Assembly: GCA_020055645.1 (NCBI GenBank)
Contig: CM034546.1
Span: 127,493,875-127,557,874, forward strand
Reading direction: 5' to 3'
Length of the DNA stretch: 64,000 bases
Source: Tomocerus qinae
Lineage: Eukaryota > Arthropoda > Collembola > Entomobryomorpha > Tomoceridae
Every line of letters starts with the position of its first letter. Positions within the stretch are counted from its first letter, which is position 1. The notes under the pieces were generated by a model, which searched no databases, was not told the DNA's origin, and worked only from the letters and a program-made list of their open reading frames with translations. Both the position numbers and the translations under genes were made by a program. Below, piece by piece: positions 25,801 to 37,160 of the stretch.

Positions 25801-28800
25801 AAATAATATTTGATCGAAACTATAGAATATTTTGAAACTATTTTTATTAAGTACCCTCTAATCATATTAGTCTCCTTAACTTCTCATTTGGATTGATTGG
25901 CAAGGTTTAAGGGCCCACAAAAATGTTGGCACTTTGAAAATGAAATTCTGTTGCACTATTTTCTACTAAGACTTAAATAATATTTGATCGAAACTATAGA
26001 ATATTTTGAAACTATTTTTATTAAGTAACCTCTAATCCTATTAGTCTCCTTAACTTCTCATTTGGATTGATTGGCAAGGTTTAAGGGCCCACAAAAATGT
26101 TGGCACTTTGAAAATGAAATTCTTTTGCACTATTTTCTACTAAGACTTAAATAATATTTGATCGAAACTATAGAATATTTTGAAACTATTTTTATTAAGT
26201 ACCCTCTAATCATATTAGTCTCCTTAACTTCTCATTTGGATTGATTGGCAAGGTTTAAGGGCCCACAAAAATGTTGGCACTTTGAAAATGAAATTCTGTT
26301 GTACTATTTTCTACTAAGACTTAAATTATTTTTGATCGAAACTGTAGAATTGTTTGAAACTAATTTAATTAAGTACCCCCTAATCCTATTCGTCTCTTTA
26401 ACTTGTCATTTGGATTGAATTGCTAGGTTTAAGGGCCCACATAAATGTTGGCACTTTGAAAATGAAATTCTGTTGTACTATTTTCTACTAAGACTTAAAT
26501 AATTTTTGATCGAAACTATAGAATATTTTGAAACTATTTTTATTAAGTACCCTCTAATCCTATTAGTCTCCTCAACTCCTCATTTGGATTGATTGGCAAG
26601 GTTTAAGGGCCCACAAAAATGTTGGTACTTTGAAAATAAAATTCTGTTGCTCTATTTTATACTTAGACTTAAATAATTTTTGATCGAAACTATGGAATGG
26701 TTCGAAATTAATTTTATTAAGTACCCATTAATACTATTAGCTATCTCCAATTCTCATTCGGATTGAATGGCAAGGTTTAAGGGCCTACAAAAATGTTGGC
26801 AGTTTGAAAATAAAAATTTTGTTGTACTATTTTCTACTAAAAATGAAATAATTTTTGATCGAAACTATAGAATTGTTTGAAACTAATGTAATTTAGTACC
26901 CCCTAATCCTATTAGTCTCCTCAACTTCCCATTTGGATATAATGGCAAGGTTTAAGGGCCCACAAAAATGTTGGCACTTTGAAAATGAAATTATGTTGTA
27001 CTATTTTCTACTAAGACTTAAATTATTTTTGATCGAAACTAAAGAATTGTTTGAAACTAATTTAATTAAGTACCCCCTAATCCTATTCGTCTCTTTAACT
27101 TCTCATTTGGATTGAATTGCAAGGTTTAAGGGCCCACATAAATGTTGGCACTTTGAAAATGAAATTCTGTTGTACTATTTTCTACTAAGACTTAAATAAT
27201 TTTTGATCGAAACTATAGAATATTTTGAAACTATTTTTATTAAGTACCCTCTAATCCTATTAGTCTCCTCAACTTCTCATTTGGATTGATTGCCAAGGTT
27301 TAAGGGCCCACAAAAATGTTTGCACTTTGAAAATGAAATTCTGTTGCACTATTTTCTACTAAGACTTAAATAATATTTGATCGAAACTATAGAATATTTT
27401 GAAACTATTTTTATTAAGTACCCTCTAATCATATTAGTCTCCTCAACTTCTCATTTGGATTGATTGGCAAGGTTTAAGGGCCCACAAAAATGTTGGCACT
27501 TTGAAAATGAAATTATGTTGTACTATTTTCTACTAAGACTTAAATCATTTTTGATCGAAACTGTAGAATTGTTTGAAAATAATTTAATTAAGTACCCCCT
27601 AATCCTATTCGTCTCTTTAACTTGTCATTTGGATTGAATTGCAAGGTTTAAGGGCCCACATAAATGTTGGCACTTTGAAAATGAAATTCTGTTGTACTAT
27701 TTTCTACTAAGACTTAAATAATTTTTGATCGAAACTATAGAATATTTTGAAACTATTTTTATTAAGTACCCTCTAATCCTATTAGTCTCCTCAACTTCTC
27801 ATTTGGATTGATTGGCAAGGTTTAAGGGCCCACAAAAATGTTGGCACTTTGAAAATGAAATTCTGTTGCACTATTTTCTACTAAGACTTAAATAATTTTT
27901 GATCGAAACTATAGAATATTTGGAAACTATTTTTATTAAGTACCCTTTAATCCTATTAGTCTCCTCAACTTCTCATTTGGATTGATTGGCAAGGTTTAAG
28001 GGCCCACAAAAATGTTGGCACTTTGAAAATGAAATTCTGTTGTACTATTTTCTACTAAGACTTAAATCATTTTTGATCGAAACTGTAGAATTGTTTGAAA
28101 ATAATTTAATTAAGTACCCCCTAATCCTATTCGTCTCTTTATTTTTTCATTTGGGTTGAATGGCAGGGTTTAAGGGCCCACAAAAATGTTGGCACTTTGA
28201 AAATGAAATTCTGTTGTACTATTTTCTACTAAGACTTAAATAATTTTTGATCGAAACTATAGAATATTTTGAAACTATTTTTATTAAGTACCCTCTAATC
28301 CTATTAGTCTCCTCAACTTCTCATTTGGATTGATTGGCAAGGTTTAAGGGCCCACAAAAATGTTGGCACTTTGAAAATGAAATTCTGTTGCACTATTTTC
28401 TACTAAGACTTAAATAATATTTGATCGAAACTATAGTATATTTTGAAACTATTTTTATTAAGTACCCTCTAATCCTATTAGTCTCCTCAACTTCTCATTT
28501 GGATTGAATGGCAAGGTTTAAGGGCCCACAAAAATGTTGGCACTTTGAAAATGAAATTCTGTTGCACTATTTTCTACTATGACTTAAATAATATTTGATC
28601 GAAACTATAGAATATTTTGAAACTATTTTTATTAAGTACCCTCTAATCCTATTAGTCTCCTCAACTTCTCATTTGGATTGATTGGCAAGGATTAAGGGCC
28701 CACAAAAATGTTGGCACTTTGAAAATGAAATTTTGTAGTACTATTTTCTACTTAGACTTAAATAATTTTTGATCGAAACTATGGAATGGTTCGAAATTAA

Positions 28801-29612
28801 TTTTATTAAGTACCCACTAATACTATTAGCTATCTCCAATTCTCATTCGGATTGAATGGCAAGGTTTAAGGGCCTACAAAAATGTTGGCAGTTTGAAAAT
28901 GAAATTTTGTTGTACTATTTTCTACTAAGAATGAAATAATTTTTGATCGAAACTATAGAATTGTTTGAAACTAATGTAATTTAGTACCCCTTAATCCTAT
29001 TAGTCTCCTCAACTTCCCATTTGGATTGAATGGCAAGGTTTAAGGGCCCACAAAAATGTTGGCACTTTGAAAATGAAATTCTGTTGTACTATTTTCTACT
29101 AAGACTTAAATTATTTTTGATCGAAACTGTAGAATTGTTTGAAACTAATTTATTTAAGTACCCCCTAATCCTATTCGTCTCTTTAACTTCTCATTTGGAT
29201 TGAATGGCAGGGTTTAAGGGCCCACAAAAATGTTGGCACTTTGAAAATGAAATTTTGTTGTACTATTTTCTACTAAGACTTAAATTAATTTTGATCGAAA
29301 CTGTAGAATTGTTTGAAACTAATTTAATTAAGTACCCCCTAATCCTATTCGTCTCTTTAACTTTTCATTTGGGTTGAATGGCAGGGTTTAAGGGCCCACA
29401 AAAATGTTGGCACTTTGAAAATGAAATTCTGTTGTGCTAATTTGTAATAAGACTTAAATAATTTTTGATCGAAACTATGGAATGGTTCGAATTTAATTTT
29501 AGTAAGTACCCACTAATCCTATTAGCCATCTCCAATTCTCATTTGGATTGAATGGTAAAGTTTAAGGGCCCATAAAAATTTTGGTCCTTGGAATATGAAA
29601 TTCTTTAGTTTT
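13880..29612 (+). repeat. 174-bp satellite array, block B (about 90 monomers, mixed higher-order structure)
   Basis: The landmark TTTGGATTGA repeats every 174 bp (14057, 14231, 14405, 14579, 14753 and onward). Rare 1-bp indels shift the register, for example near 15940 and 24240. Monomer variants recur at multiples of 174: the variant reading CCCTTTTGGATTGAATGGCT is at 17188, 19450, 20668, 22582, 23452 and 24843 (spacings of 13, 7, 11, 5 and 8 monomers). The variant with AAGGGACCACAAAAATG is at 15970, 17884 and 21364 (11 and 20 monomers). The array is therefore a patchwork of duplicated multimers. Edge monomers at 13888-14230 and 29500-29612 are more diverged. GGGCCC, TTTGATCGAAAC and the flanks of these motifs are the best-conserved parts; the segment between TTAAGTACC and CTCATTTGG varies most. 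Short frames inside are meaningless. Confidence 0.98.
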
Positions 29613-29639
29613 AGTTTTTGCTAATAGTGAAACAGGAAT

Positions 29640-30890
29640 TAATAAATAGCGTTTAGCGAAGCTATAAAATAGTTTGAAACTAGTGTTGGAAGCGTCCTTT
29701 ACTCTTGGAATAACGTTTGGAATTAGTTCTGGAATGTCCCATATGCAGAAGCATTTTGGGATATGTTTTGGAAGTCATCAACGATTGCTGCATCGTTTTA
29801 AAAATTGTGTTGTAACTCCCCTCTACACTTAGAACATCGTTTGGATTTAATGATGAAATCCCCTTTCATATAGAAGCGTCTTAGTATTGGTAGTAGCATT
29901 TTGGGATGTTTTCGAAGTCTCCCACCTATGCTGCACCGTATTTTAATTTGTGTTGGAAGCCTCCTTTACCCTTGGAACGACATTTGGAATTAGTTCTGAA
30001 ATCCCCCCTCATATAGAAGCATTTTATGATATGTTTTGGGAGTCTCCTGCTTATGCTGCACCGTTTTTGAATTTGTGTTGGATGCCTCTTCTACCCTTGG
30101 AATAACGTTTGAAATTTGGGCTGAAATCCCCCCTCATATAGAAGCATTTTGGGTTGTTTTTGAGGTTTCCCACTTATGCTGCAACCTTTTTGAAATTGTG
30201 TTGGAAGCCTCATGTACCCTTGGCACAACGTTTATAATTAGGTCTGAAATCCCCCTCATGTAGTAGCATTTTATGATATGTTTTGGGAGTCTACCACTTA
30301 TGCTGCACTGTTTTGGAAATTGCGTTGGAAGCCTCCTCTACGCTTGGAACAACGTTTGGAATTAGTTCTGAAATCTCCCCTCATGTAGTAGCATTTTATA
30401 ATATGTTTTGGGAGTCTCCCACTTATGCTGCACCGTTTTGGAATTTTTGTTGGATGCCTCCTCGACCCTTAGAATAACGTTTGAAATTTGGTCTGAAATC
30501 CCCCCTCATATAGAAGCATTTTGGGTTATGTTTTTGTGGTCTCCCACTTATGCTGCAACGTTTTTGAAATTGTGTTTGAAGCCTCATGTACCCTTGGAAC
30601 AACGTTTGGAATTAGGTCTGAAATCCCCCCTCATGTAGAAGCGTTTTGGGATTAGTTTTGGAAGTCTCCCACTTATGCTGCACTGTTTTGGAAATTGCGT
30701 TGGAAGCCTCCTCTATGCTTGGAACAACGTTTGGAATTAGTTTTGAAATCTCCCCTCATGTAGAAGCATTTTGGGTTATGTTTTGGGAGTCTCCCACTTA
30801 TGCTGCACCACTTTGGAATTTGTGTTGGAAGGCTCCTGGAAGCCTCGTCTACCTTTGTTTCACCGTTTGAAATAGGTTCTGATATCCCCT
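29640..30890 (+). repeat. 125-bp satellite, about nine to ten diverged copies
   Basis: The landmark TTATGCTGCA ends at 30060, 30183, 30307, 30432, 30557, 30682 and 30807, with an earlier diverged copy at 29935 (spacing 123-125). Variants after GCTGCA (CCG, ACC, CTG) recur every third copy (30183/30557 and 30307/30682), giving a 3-monomer (about 375-bp) higher-order unit. It directly follows satellite block B but is unrelated to it. Open frames at 30036-31069 arise by chance from the repeats. Confidence 0.9.
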
Positions 30891-33016
30891 CTCATGTTGC
30901 ATTTTGTGTTGCCCATCTTTGGCAAGATTCTGGATTTGGGTTTGGGTCTAACTTAACACGCCTAAAAATATTTGTTGTGTGTCGCGTGTCGCCGCCTAAG
31001 AAATACGTTTGGTGTGTTGTGTTGGCTATCGATGACTTGGCTGAGCCGGAGCAAAAGACTCGAGCTTAAGAATAACCTGAACATATTTATAAGTCAATTG
31101 AAACTACTCTGGCTGTTGAACCCGGTGGCGGTAAAACTTAAGACCCGTACCGAAGACCTAATCTTATTTACTCGGAAGTGGATACACACACCAATTGTTT
31201 TATTTGCCATATAAAATATATAAAAATACGAAAATTTCCATATCATTTGACTAAGTTATTGTATCGCTATCAGAGTAGCCAAATCATTATTTTCAATGTA
31301 CTAAGCTTTACTGCTTTGTTCACATCATGAAATCAAAGTCTGACTTAATCTTAACACCAACATTCGAATTTTCGAATAAATTCGAGTACATTGGAATAAT
31401 TTCAAGTGTCTTCGAATAATTTCAAGTACTTTCGAATAAATTCGTCAAAATGGACAGAGTGCTGCTATATTAGAAAAGCTATCTTACTTATCAAAATTCT
31501 CGAAATAAGCTAGATTCCTTTGTGTGAATTTTTTCACATTTTGTAACATTTCAGGGTAGGTGTATGGACGGGCTCGTTGTATACTACTCTAACTGTTTGT
31601 TCCGTTTCTACAAAATGAATCAATTTTTTATACCACAGGATATCGAAAATAATTTAAAACCACCCTATGACAAAAACATTATGCTCGGTCAAAAATTATT
31701 ATTTGATAAATAAATAGACATACTAATAATTGAGCTACAAGCGCAATCAGCTGCAAAACATTTCATTTCAGGTTTTTGTCGGTAATAGAAAGACATCTTA
31801 CTCAATGATATCAATCCCCTCATCTAATATCTGAAAATCGTGATTTGACCTTTTGGGGTTCGTTTTTGGGGATTTTGTAAAGATGCCAAAAGGAAAGAGA
31901 AGAAAAATATCTAGTCCTAGAGAACATAGAGCTTACTTACTTTTCTTAATTACGACATTAGTAACGACAACACATATAGAATGTATCTTTCTCACAGGCC
32001 CTATTGCATGCATTAAATTTTGCAGAAAATTACTCAACTTTTTATTTTCAAAAATCAAAAAATACTATTTTATTTCCTTTTCAAAAAATTGTAAGGACTA
32101 GGTTCACTAGAAAATTATTTTCAATTTCAAAGGGTTCGTACGCGTTGTGGTAATGGAGAGGAAGATTTTGCGAAACGTAATGGAAATCCGTAAACGCAAC
32201 CTTAAACCATTTCTATCCAGATTCACAAATATATTCAAAGCATGTGTTCATAAATATACATAAAAATGGCCATGCTTTAATATTTTTTCCTTTTTCCACA
32301 TTGCTAATAATTATGTATTCTTAAAAATAGAAATTATGGTCTCTCGTTTGAATCAAATTAATCATGATTGTCATTAAAGTTAATTAGTTACTTTTTAGGT
32401 ACTATTAAAAATAGAAGGTAACTTTGGGCTGGTGATATCCTTGGCACAAAAATATACCCGTAAACACTCGTTGATTTATTTTATAAGTAAATTCGAAAGG
32501 CAAAATTTGGATTTCTTAAAGTTACAAAAAATAGATAAAACGTTAGATAAAATTTTAATTTTATTCATAAAGCATTTTAAGATGAAATTTACGCGCCTCC
32601 TTTAAATATTTCTGGATCGAAAATGTTAATTGATTATTGACATTTAACTTTGTTCTTTATTTATATTTTCATTTTTTGGGAGTACTTTTTCTTTATGCTA
32701 AAATGAATGCAGTTTTTGGCCTATTTACTGACAAAGTGAGAAAAGCAAAGAATATTCTTAAAATTTAAGTAATTTATTTTTTGGCTTTTCTATTATTTTA
32801 TTGTGATGCAGTTAGTAGTTAACAGCTAGGTATAAAATAAATTCGAGTTACCTGCCATTTTTAAGACACGGGAACTTTATTGAGCTTTTTTGATATAGGG
32901 TGTTAATAGTAAGTATAATATGGTTTTTAAGGTCACAGAAAATGTCTAAAGAAGCTTAAAGATATGCTTCCAGTTCTAAGGTAAGATATAGACTGAAATG
33001 AAATTTTTCAGAATTT
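30891..33016. other. AT-rich DNA without recognised genes
   Basis: The GC-richer patch at 30950-31170 (CGTGTCGCCGCCTAAGAAAT, then GTTGAACCCGGTGGCGG) resembles a fragment of a mobile element but no domain can be named. The rest is AT-rich with no coding signal apart from the 20-bp repeat listed separately. Confidence 0.4.
31363..31448 (+). repeat. Short block of a 20-bp TTCGAATAAATTCGAGTACA repeat
   Basis: About four 20-bp units in phase, each with TTCGAATAA or a close variant. The unit matches the outer units of the larger 20-bp array at 33548-34180 (TATAAATTCGAGTACGTTCG), so both belong to one family. Confidence 0.8.
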
Positions 33017-33367
33017 TTGTTTATAAAGCTTTACAAAACTCGATTTCCGAAACTTATTTTAGATGATTACTCAGAACTTATCCTTGTGACTTATACTGTT
33101 AAAGAATCTACTACTATATTCCAACATAAACTTTTGTTTAATACCTGTTATTCTCGTTGCCAAAAAAGTACATTTTTTAAAGAGAAATGTTTAATGAGGA
33201 AACCAACTTTTATAGGTTTTCACACATATAAAATTAATCTAGGTCCGTGTGATGTGAACATAAATACAATTACATACAATTACCGAACGAAAGTAAATTA
33301 TCAGAACACATGTAAATGGACAGAGTTTAAATGTGCTTTGTTACAATCGGGAAAGCGAAAGAGCTGA
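33017..33367 (+). CDS. Unrecognised 116-codon open frame, doubtful
   Basis: The frame opens right after a 3' splice-like site (TTTTTCAG/AATTTTTG) and has no ATG at its start (TTG), so at best it would be an internal or terminal exon. The predicted product is Lys/Thr/Asn rich with six cysteines (two close pairs: CYSRC, and C then FKC near the end). No signal peptide, membrane segment or known domain is visible. In DNA this AT-rich, an open run of this length is expected about once by chance in a window this size, so it may be nothing. Confidence 0.15.
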   Translation: MFIKLYKTRFPKLILDDYSELILVTYTVKESTTIFQHKLLFNTCYSRCQKSTFFKEKCLMRKPTFIGFHTYKINLGPCDVNINTITYNYRTKVNYQNTCKWTEFKCALLQSGKRKS

Positions 33368-33547
33368 GATTTAGCTCATCTCATCGCTCCCAGTAGCTCG
33401 CTCCTTAGTCGCTCAGCTCTCTAATAGCTCGCTCCGCCTAGTTTAGAATATTGCTCGGTGGGTGAAAATGAAAATATTATCCAAAATATGAACTCCAACA
33501 ATGTAGATACGCTTGCATCAAATACATACAATAAAAATAAAGTCTCC

Positions 33548-34180
33548 ATACTTTCAAATAAATTTCAATAGGTTCGAATTCATTCTAGTACGTTCGTATA
33601 AATTCGAGTACGTTCGTATAAAGTCGAGAACGTTGGGATAAATTCGAGTACATTGTGGTAAATTCGAGTAGTTTCGGGTAAATTCGAGTAGTTTCGGGTA
33701 AATTCGAGTAGTTTTGGGTAAATTAGAGTAGTTTCGGGTAAATTCGAGTAGTTTCGGGTAAATTCGAGTAGTTTCGGGTAAATTCGAGTAGTTTTGGGTA
33801 AATTCGAGTAGTTTCGGGTAAATTCGAGTAGTTTCGGGTAAATTCGAGTAGTTTCGGGTAAATTCGAGTAGTTTCGAAATAATTCGAGTAGTTTCGGGTA
33901 AATTCGAGTAGTTTCGGGTAAATTCGAGTAGTTTCGGGTAAATTCGAGTAGTTTCGAAATAATTCGAGTAGTTTCGAAAATATCCAAATAGTTTCGAAAA
34001 AATTCGCGTAGTTTCGAAAAATTCGCGTAGCTTCGAAAAATTCGCGTAGTTTCGAAAACTTTCAAGGAGTTTTAAAACATTTGAGCAGTTTCGAAAAAGT
34101 TCGAGTAGTTTCGAAAACATTCAAGTAGTTTTAAAAAATTCGAGCAGTTTCGCAAAATTTTGAAAGGTTTCGAAAAAGAT
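33548..34180 (-). repeat. 20-bp minisatellite, core GTTTCGGGTAAATTCGAGTA
   Basis: About 30 units of 20 bp. The centre (33655-33960) is homogeneous with the GGGTAAATTCGAGTA form; towards the right end units change to TTTCGAAAAAATTCGCGTA and then decay to TTTCGAAAACATTCAAGTA. Units have an internal near-10-bp rhythm of TTCGA. Because 20 is not a multiple of 3 but stops are rare in this unit, long open frames appear on the minus strand (33554-34120, 33580-34065); they are not genes. Confidence 0.95.
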
Positions 34181-35077
34181 TTCACCTTTCCCGAGTCGAG
34201 ATTTTTAGTTCAAGTTTTTTCATTTCAACACAAAATAATTTCATTTTGTTAGTACTGAAGGGAATTAATTTAAATCACTTGTATACTACAACTATTTGAA
34301 TCGTACTTAATCTTTGACCTTCCATTTTCTTTCTTGAATTTTTAAAGTATGGTCCCCTGTCGCTAGTTGCCTACAACCGTTTGCTTATGGTTTATTGAGA
34401 TAAGAACGATAATCGCTTAAATGAATAATTTCTTTAATCCTGTGTGAAAATGGTTTTTTTGTGCTTTCCAAGCAACAAAAGGGAAGTACATTTAATACGT
34501 CCTTATACAATGTTCACAGTACTATTATAACTAAAGCACAGACATAAAAACAAAAATAGCAAATTCAACAACTCAAAGCATCATAACGACCAATGCCATT
34601 ACTAGGTTAATCAACTAGTGAAATGTGTGCACTCCGTTACTTCTTATACGATATGTTACAAAAAATAGATAATCAAAACACACTGTCATATGGACTATTG
34701 TATAACATTAGAGTATTTATTTTGAAATTCTGCAGCAATCCTGTACCTAATTTACACATGATAATGGTGAATGCTTAATACATTCCGAAAAGGAGTCACG
34801 AATACAAGTGGCATTCGGAAAAATATAAAAGATATAAAATAAATTTCAAAGCGGAATCAGCAATGTATATCTCCATATACCACCACCCTTACTCTGAATG
34901 GTTAGTGTAGCAAAGCAAGAAAACTATACAAAGCTAGCCCGTGTTGTCCTAAGAACCAACAACCAAGGTATCCAGTGTGCCGTAAATGCCACACAAAAAT
35001 AGTGTACGGCATGCCGTACATCAAATCAACTTGTGGCGAGCCGAATTTAAACCCTACCGATAACAGTCTGTGTACTA
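34181..35077. other. AT-rich spacer, nothing recognised
   Basis: No open frame, repeat or site worth reporting between the 20-bp and 21-bp arrays. Confidence 0.5.
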
Positions 35078-35708
35078 CGAATTACAAAGCATAGAAACCG
35101 AATTCCAAAGCATTGGAAACTCATTCCAAAGCATTGGAAACTCCTTCCAAAGCATTGGAAACTCATTCCAAAGCATTGGAAACTCATTCCAAAGCATTGG
35201 AAACTCATTCCAAAGCATTGGAAACTCATTCCAAAGCATTGGAAACTCATTCCAAAGCATTGGAAACTCATTCCAAAGCATTGGAAACTCATTCCAAAGC
35301 ATTGGAAACTCATTCCAAAGCATTGGAAACTCATTCCAAAGCATTGGAAACTCATTCCAAAGCATTGGAAACTCATTCCAAAGCATTGGAAACTCATTCC
35401 AAAGCATTGGAAACTCATTCCAAAGCATTGGAAACTCATTCCAAAGCATTGGAAACTCATTCCAAAGCATTGGAAACTCATTCCAAAGCATTGGAAACTC
35501 ATTCCAAAGCATTGGAAACTCATTCCAAAGCATTGGAAACTCATTCCAAAGCATTGGAAACTCATTCCAAAGCATTGGAAACTCATTCCAAAGCATTGGA
35601 AACTCATTCCAAAGCATTGGAAACTCATTCCAAAGCATTGGAAACTCATTCCAAAGCATTGGAAACTCATTCCAAAGCATTGGAAACTCATTTCAAAGCA
35701 TTGGAAAC
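35078..35708 (+). repeat. 21-bp minisatellite, core TTCCAAAGCATTGGAAACTCA
   Basis: About 29 nearly identical units of 21 bp. CCAAAGCATTGG is an imperfect palindrome within each unit. Because the period is a multiple of three and the unit lacks stops, frames on both strands stay open: heptapeptides FQSIGNS and ETHSKAL on plus, and CFGMSFQ and MLWNEFP on minus. No start context, codon bias or flanking coding sequence supports translation. Confidence 0.97.
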
Positions 35709-36046
35709 CTGTAAACTCATTCCAAAGCATTGGAAGCCTGAAAACTCATTCCAAAACATTGGAAGCCTGAAAACCCATTCCAAAGCATTTGAAGCCTGAA
35801 AACTCATTCCAAAACATTGGAAACCTGAAAGCTCATTCCGAAGTATTGGAAGCCTGAAAACTCATTCCAAAACATTGGAAACCTGTAAACTCATTCCAAA
35901 GCATTGGAAACCTGTAAACTCATTCCAAAGCATTGAAAACCTGAAAACTCATTCCAAAGCATTTTAAGCCTGAAAACTCATTCCAAAGCATTGGAAACCT
36001 GTAAACTTATTCCAAAGCATTGGAAACCTGAAAAATCATTCCAAAG
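35709..36046 (+). repeat. 28-29-bp derivative of the 21-bp minisatellite
   Basis: About twelve units in which an extra CCTGTAAA or CCTGAAAA is inserted before ACTCATTCC. These units are more diverged than the 21-mers (CCGAAGTATTGG, CCAAAACATTGG, GCATTTTAAG variants). They look like the older form from which the homogeneous 21-mer expanded, or an insertion variant of it. Confidence 0.9.
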
Positions 36047-36403
36047 CTGTTGTGTAAAGGGGTACTCATCACTCATGTGCCAGAATGCACTTCATTAGTA
36101 GATAAACGGTGAACATTGAGTAGTTCAAACATATTTGGAAAAAACTTGTTAACCATTTCGATAAAATTATATATGTAATTGCATAACATTACCATTCTCT
36201 CAAACCTAATAGCAACGTAGTTTCAGAGGAAAACTCGTTTTAAACTTTGTCAATTTTAGTTTAATTGTGAGAATATGTCAGGAGAATAGCTCTTCCTTTA
36301 GTTTCTTTTATTTTGAGTGTATACCGACATTCTTTACTCCTTGATAGCGAAGAATTTTTCGTTTCTCAATATTAGCGATATTATTTGTAAATTAAATGTG
36401 TTT
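36047..36403. other. AT-rich spacer, nothing recognised
   Basis: No coding region or repeat identified between the minisatellite and the TIR element. Confidence 0.5.
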
Positions 36404-36411
36404 GTATGTAC

Positions 36412-36851
36412 GATTGTAGGTCGATTTGGCAAAAGTCAATTTGGCAAAACAGTTTTCTTTCTTTGGGGATAACTTGGCAAATCGATGAGGATAATTTGGC
36501 AAAACTTGTTAATAATGTGCGAGTTGAATTTTTATTCAACATTGTCACACTTTGTTATTATGTTTTATTTATTACATAGTCAATTCTTAATTTATTAAGT
36601 TAGTTAAAGCTAAAAAGATGCATTATGCACGCAGTCAAGTACATTAAGGGTCGTAACAAAAGTTATTTCAAATTCATTGCTACAATTTTTATGAATTTTT
36701 GGAAGGGAAAACCTTTACCCCATACTTGTGCGTTTGCACATTTTGCCAAACTCTCCGACATAGAAGGCGATTTGCCAAATTATCCCGAAGGGTCAAAATC
36801 GTGGCAAAACAACTTTTGCCAAAATGACTTTTGCCAAATCGACCTACCACC
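36412..36851. mobile_element. 440-bp TIR element rich in TTTGGCAAAA motifs, 8-bp target duplication GTATGTAC
   Basis: The ends GTAGGTCGATTTGGCAAAAG and the inverse are an almost exact inverted pair of roughly 35 bp. Further TTTGGCAAA / TTTGCCAAA copies lie inside both arms (for example GATAACTTGGCAAATCGAT against ATTTGCCAAATTATC). GTATGTAC flanks the element at 36404-36411 and 36852-36859. An 8-bp duplication would fit hAT, P or Merlin types, but the outermost bases (GATTG/GGTGG) do not match the hAT end consensus, so the superfamily is open. The 81-codon frame inside is not recognised. Confidence 0.75.
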
Positions 36852-36859
36852 GTATGTAC

Positions 36860-37160
36860 AAGTCAACTAAAATACGTAAAAACTTTTTTGCCAGCAAAAA
36901 AGGTATCTTTCTGAGAAACAGACACCCAGGGTTTGAAAGTGAAATATTTCGCTTGAAATGAAAAGTGAAATAAAGAACTTAAATTCGTGACATATATTAC
37001 TTCCACTTTTAAGTGAAAAATGAAATTAATCAAATAAATGCAAGTAAAGTCTTGTCCAAGGTGAAATAGTCAGTTATTTTACTTGAAAAATGAAATAAAT
37101 GCCACATATGCCAACTGAATTCATTTATTTCCATCAATTGCATTAATTTCAACAAATTTC
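36860..37160. other. Spacer with degenerate AAGTGAAATA and CATTAATTTCA repeats
   Basis: Loose repeats of GTGAAAT/TGAAATAAA at 36935-37100 grade into CATTAATTTC/ATTTCATTTATT motifs. No gene. Confidence 0.5.

Noticed and set aside
26933-27115. 60-codon frame within satellite block B
   Set aside because: Made of satellite monomers only.
13880-29612. CRISPR-like regular direct repeats
   Set aside because: The repeats are contiguous 174-bp monomers without unique spacers, in eukaryotic satellite DNA.
30036-31069. Series of 64-89 codon plus-strand frames with similar peptides (SHLCCTV... type)
   Set aside because: The similarity comes from the 125-bp satellite; the period is not a multiple of three, so the frames do not join.
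33554-34120. Minus-strand frames of 161-188 codons rich in repeated short motifs
   Set aside because: Entirely 20-bp minisatellite; the frames follow the repeat and end where it decays.
35047-35799. Long overlapping open frames of 200 or more codons on both strands
   Set aside because: They are products of a stop-free 21-bp tandem repeat; no start context, flanking coding sequence or domain.
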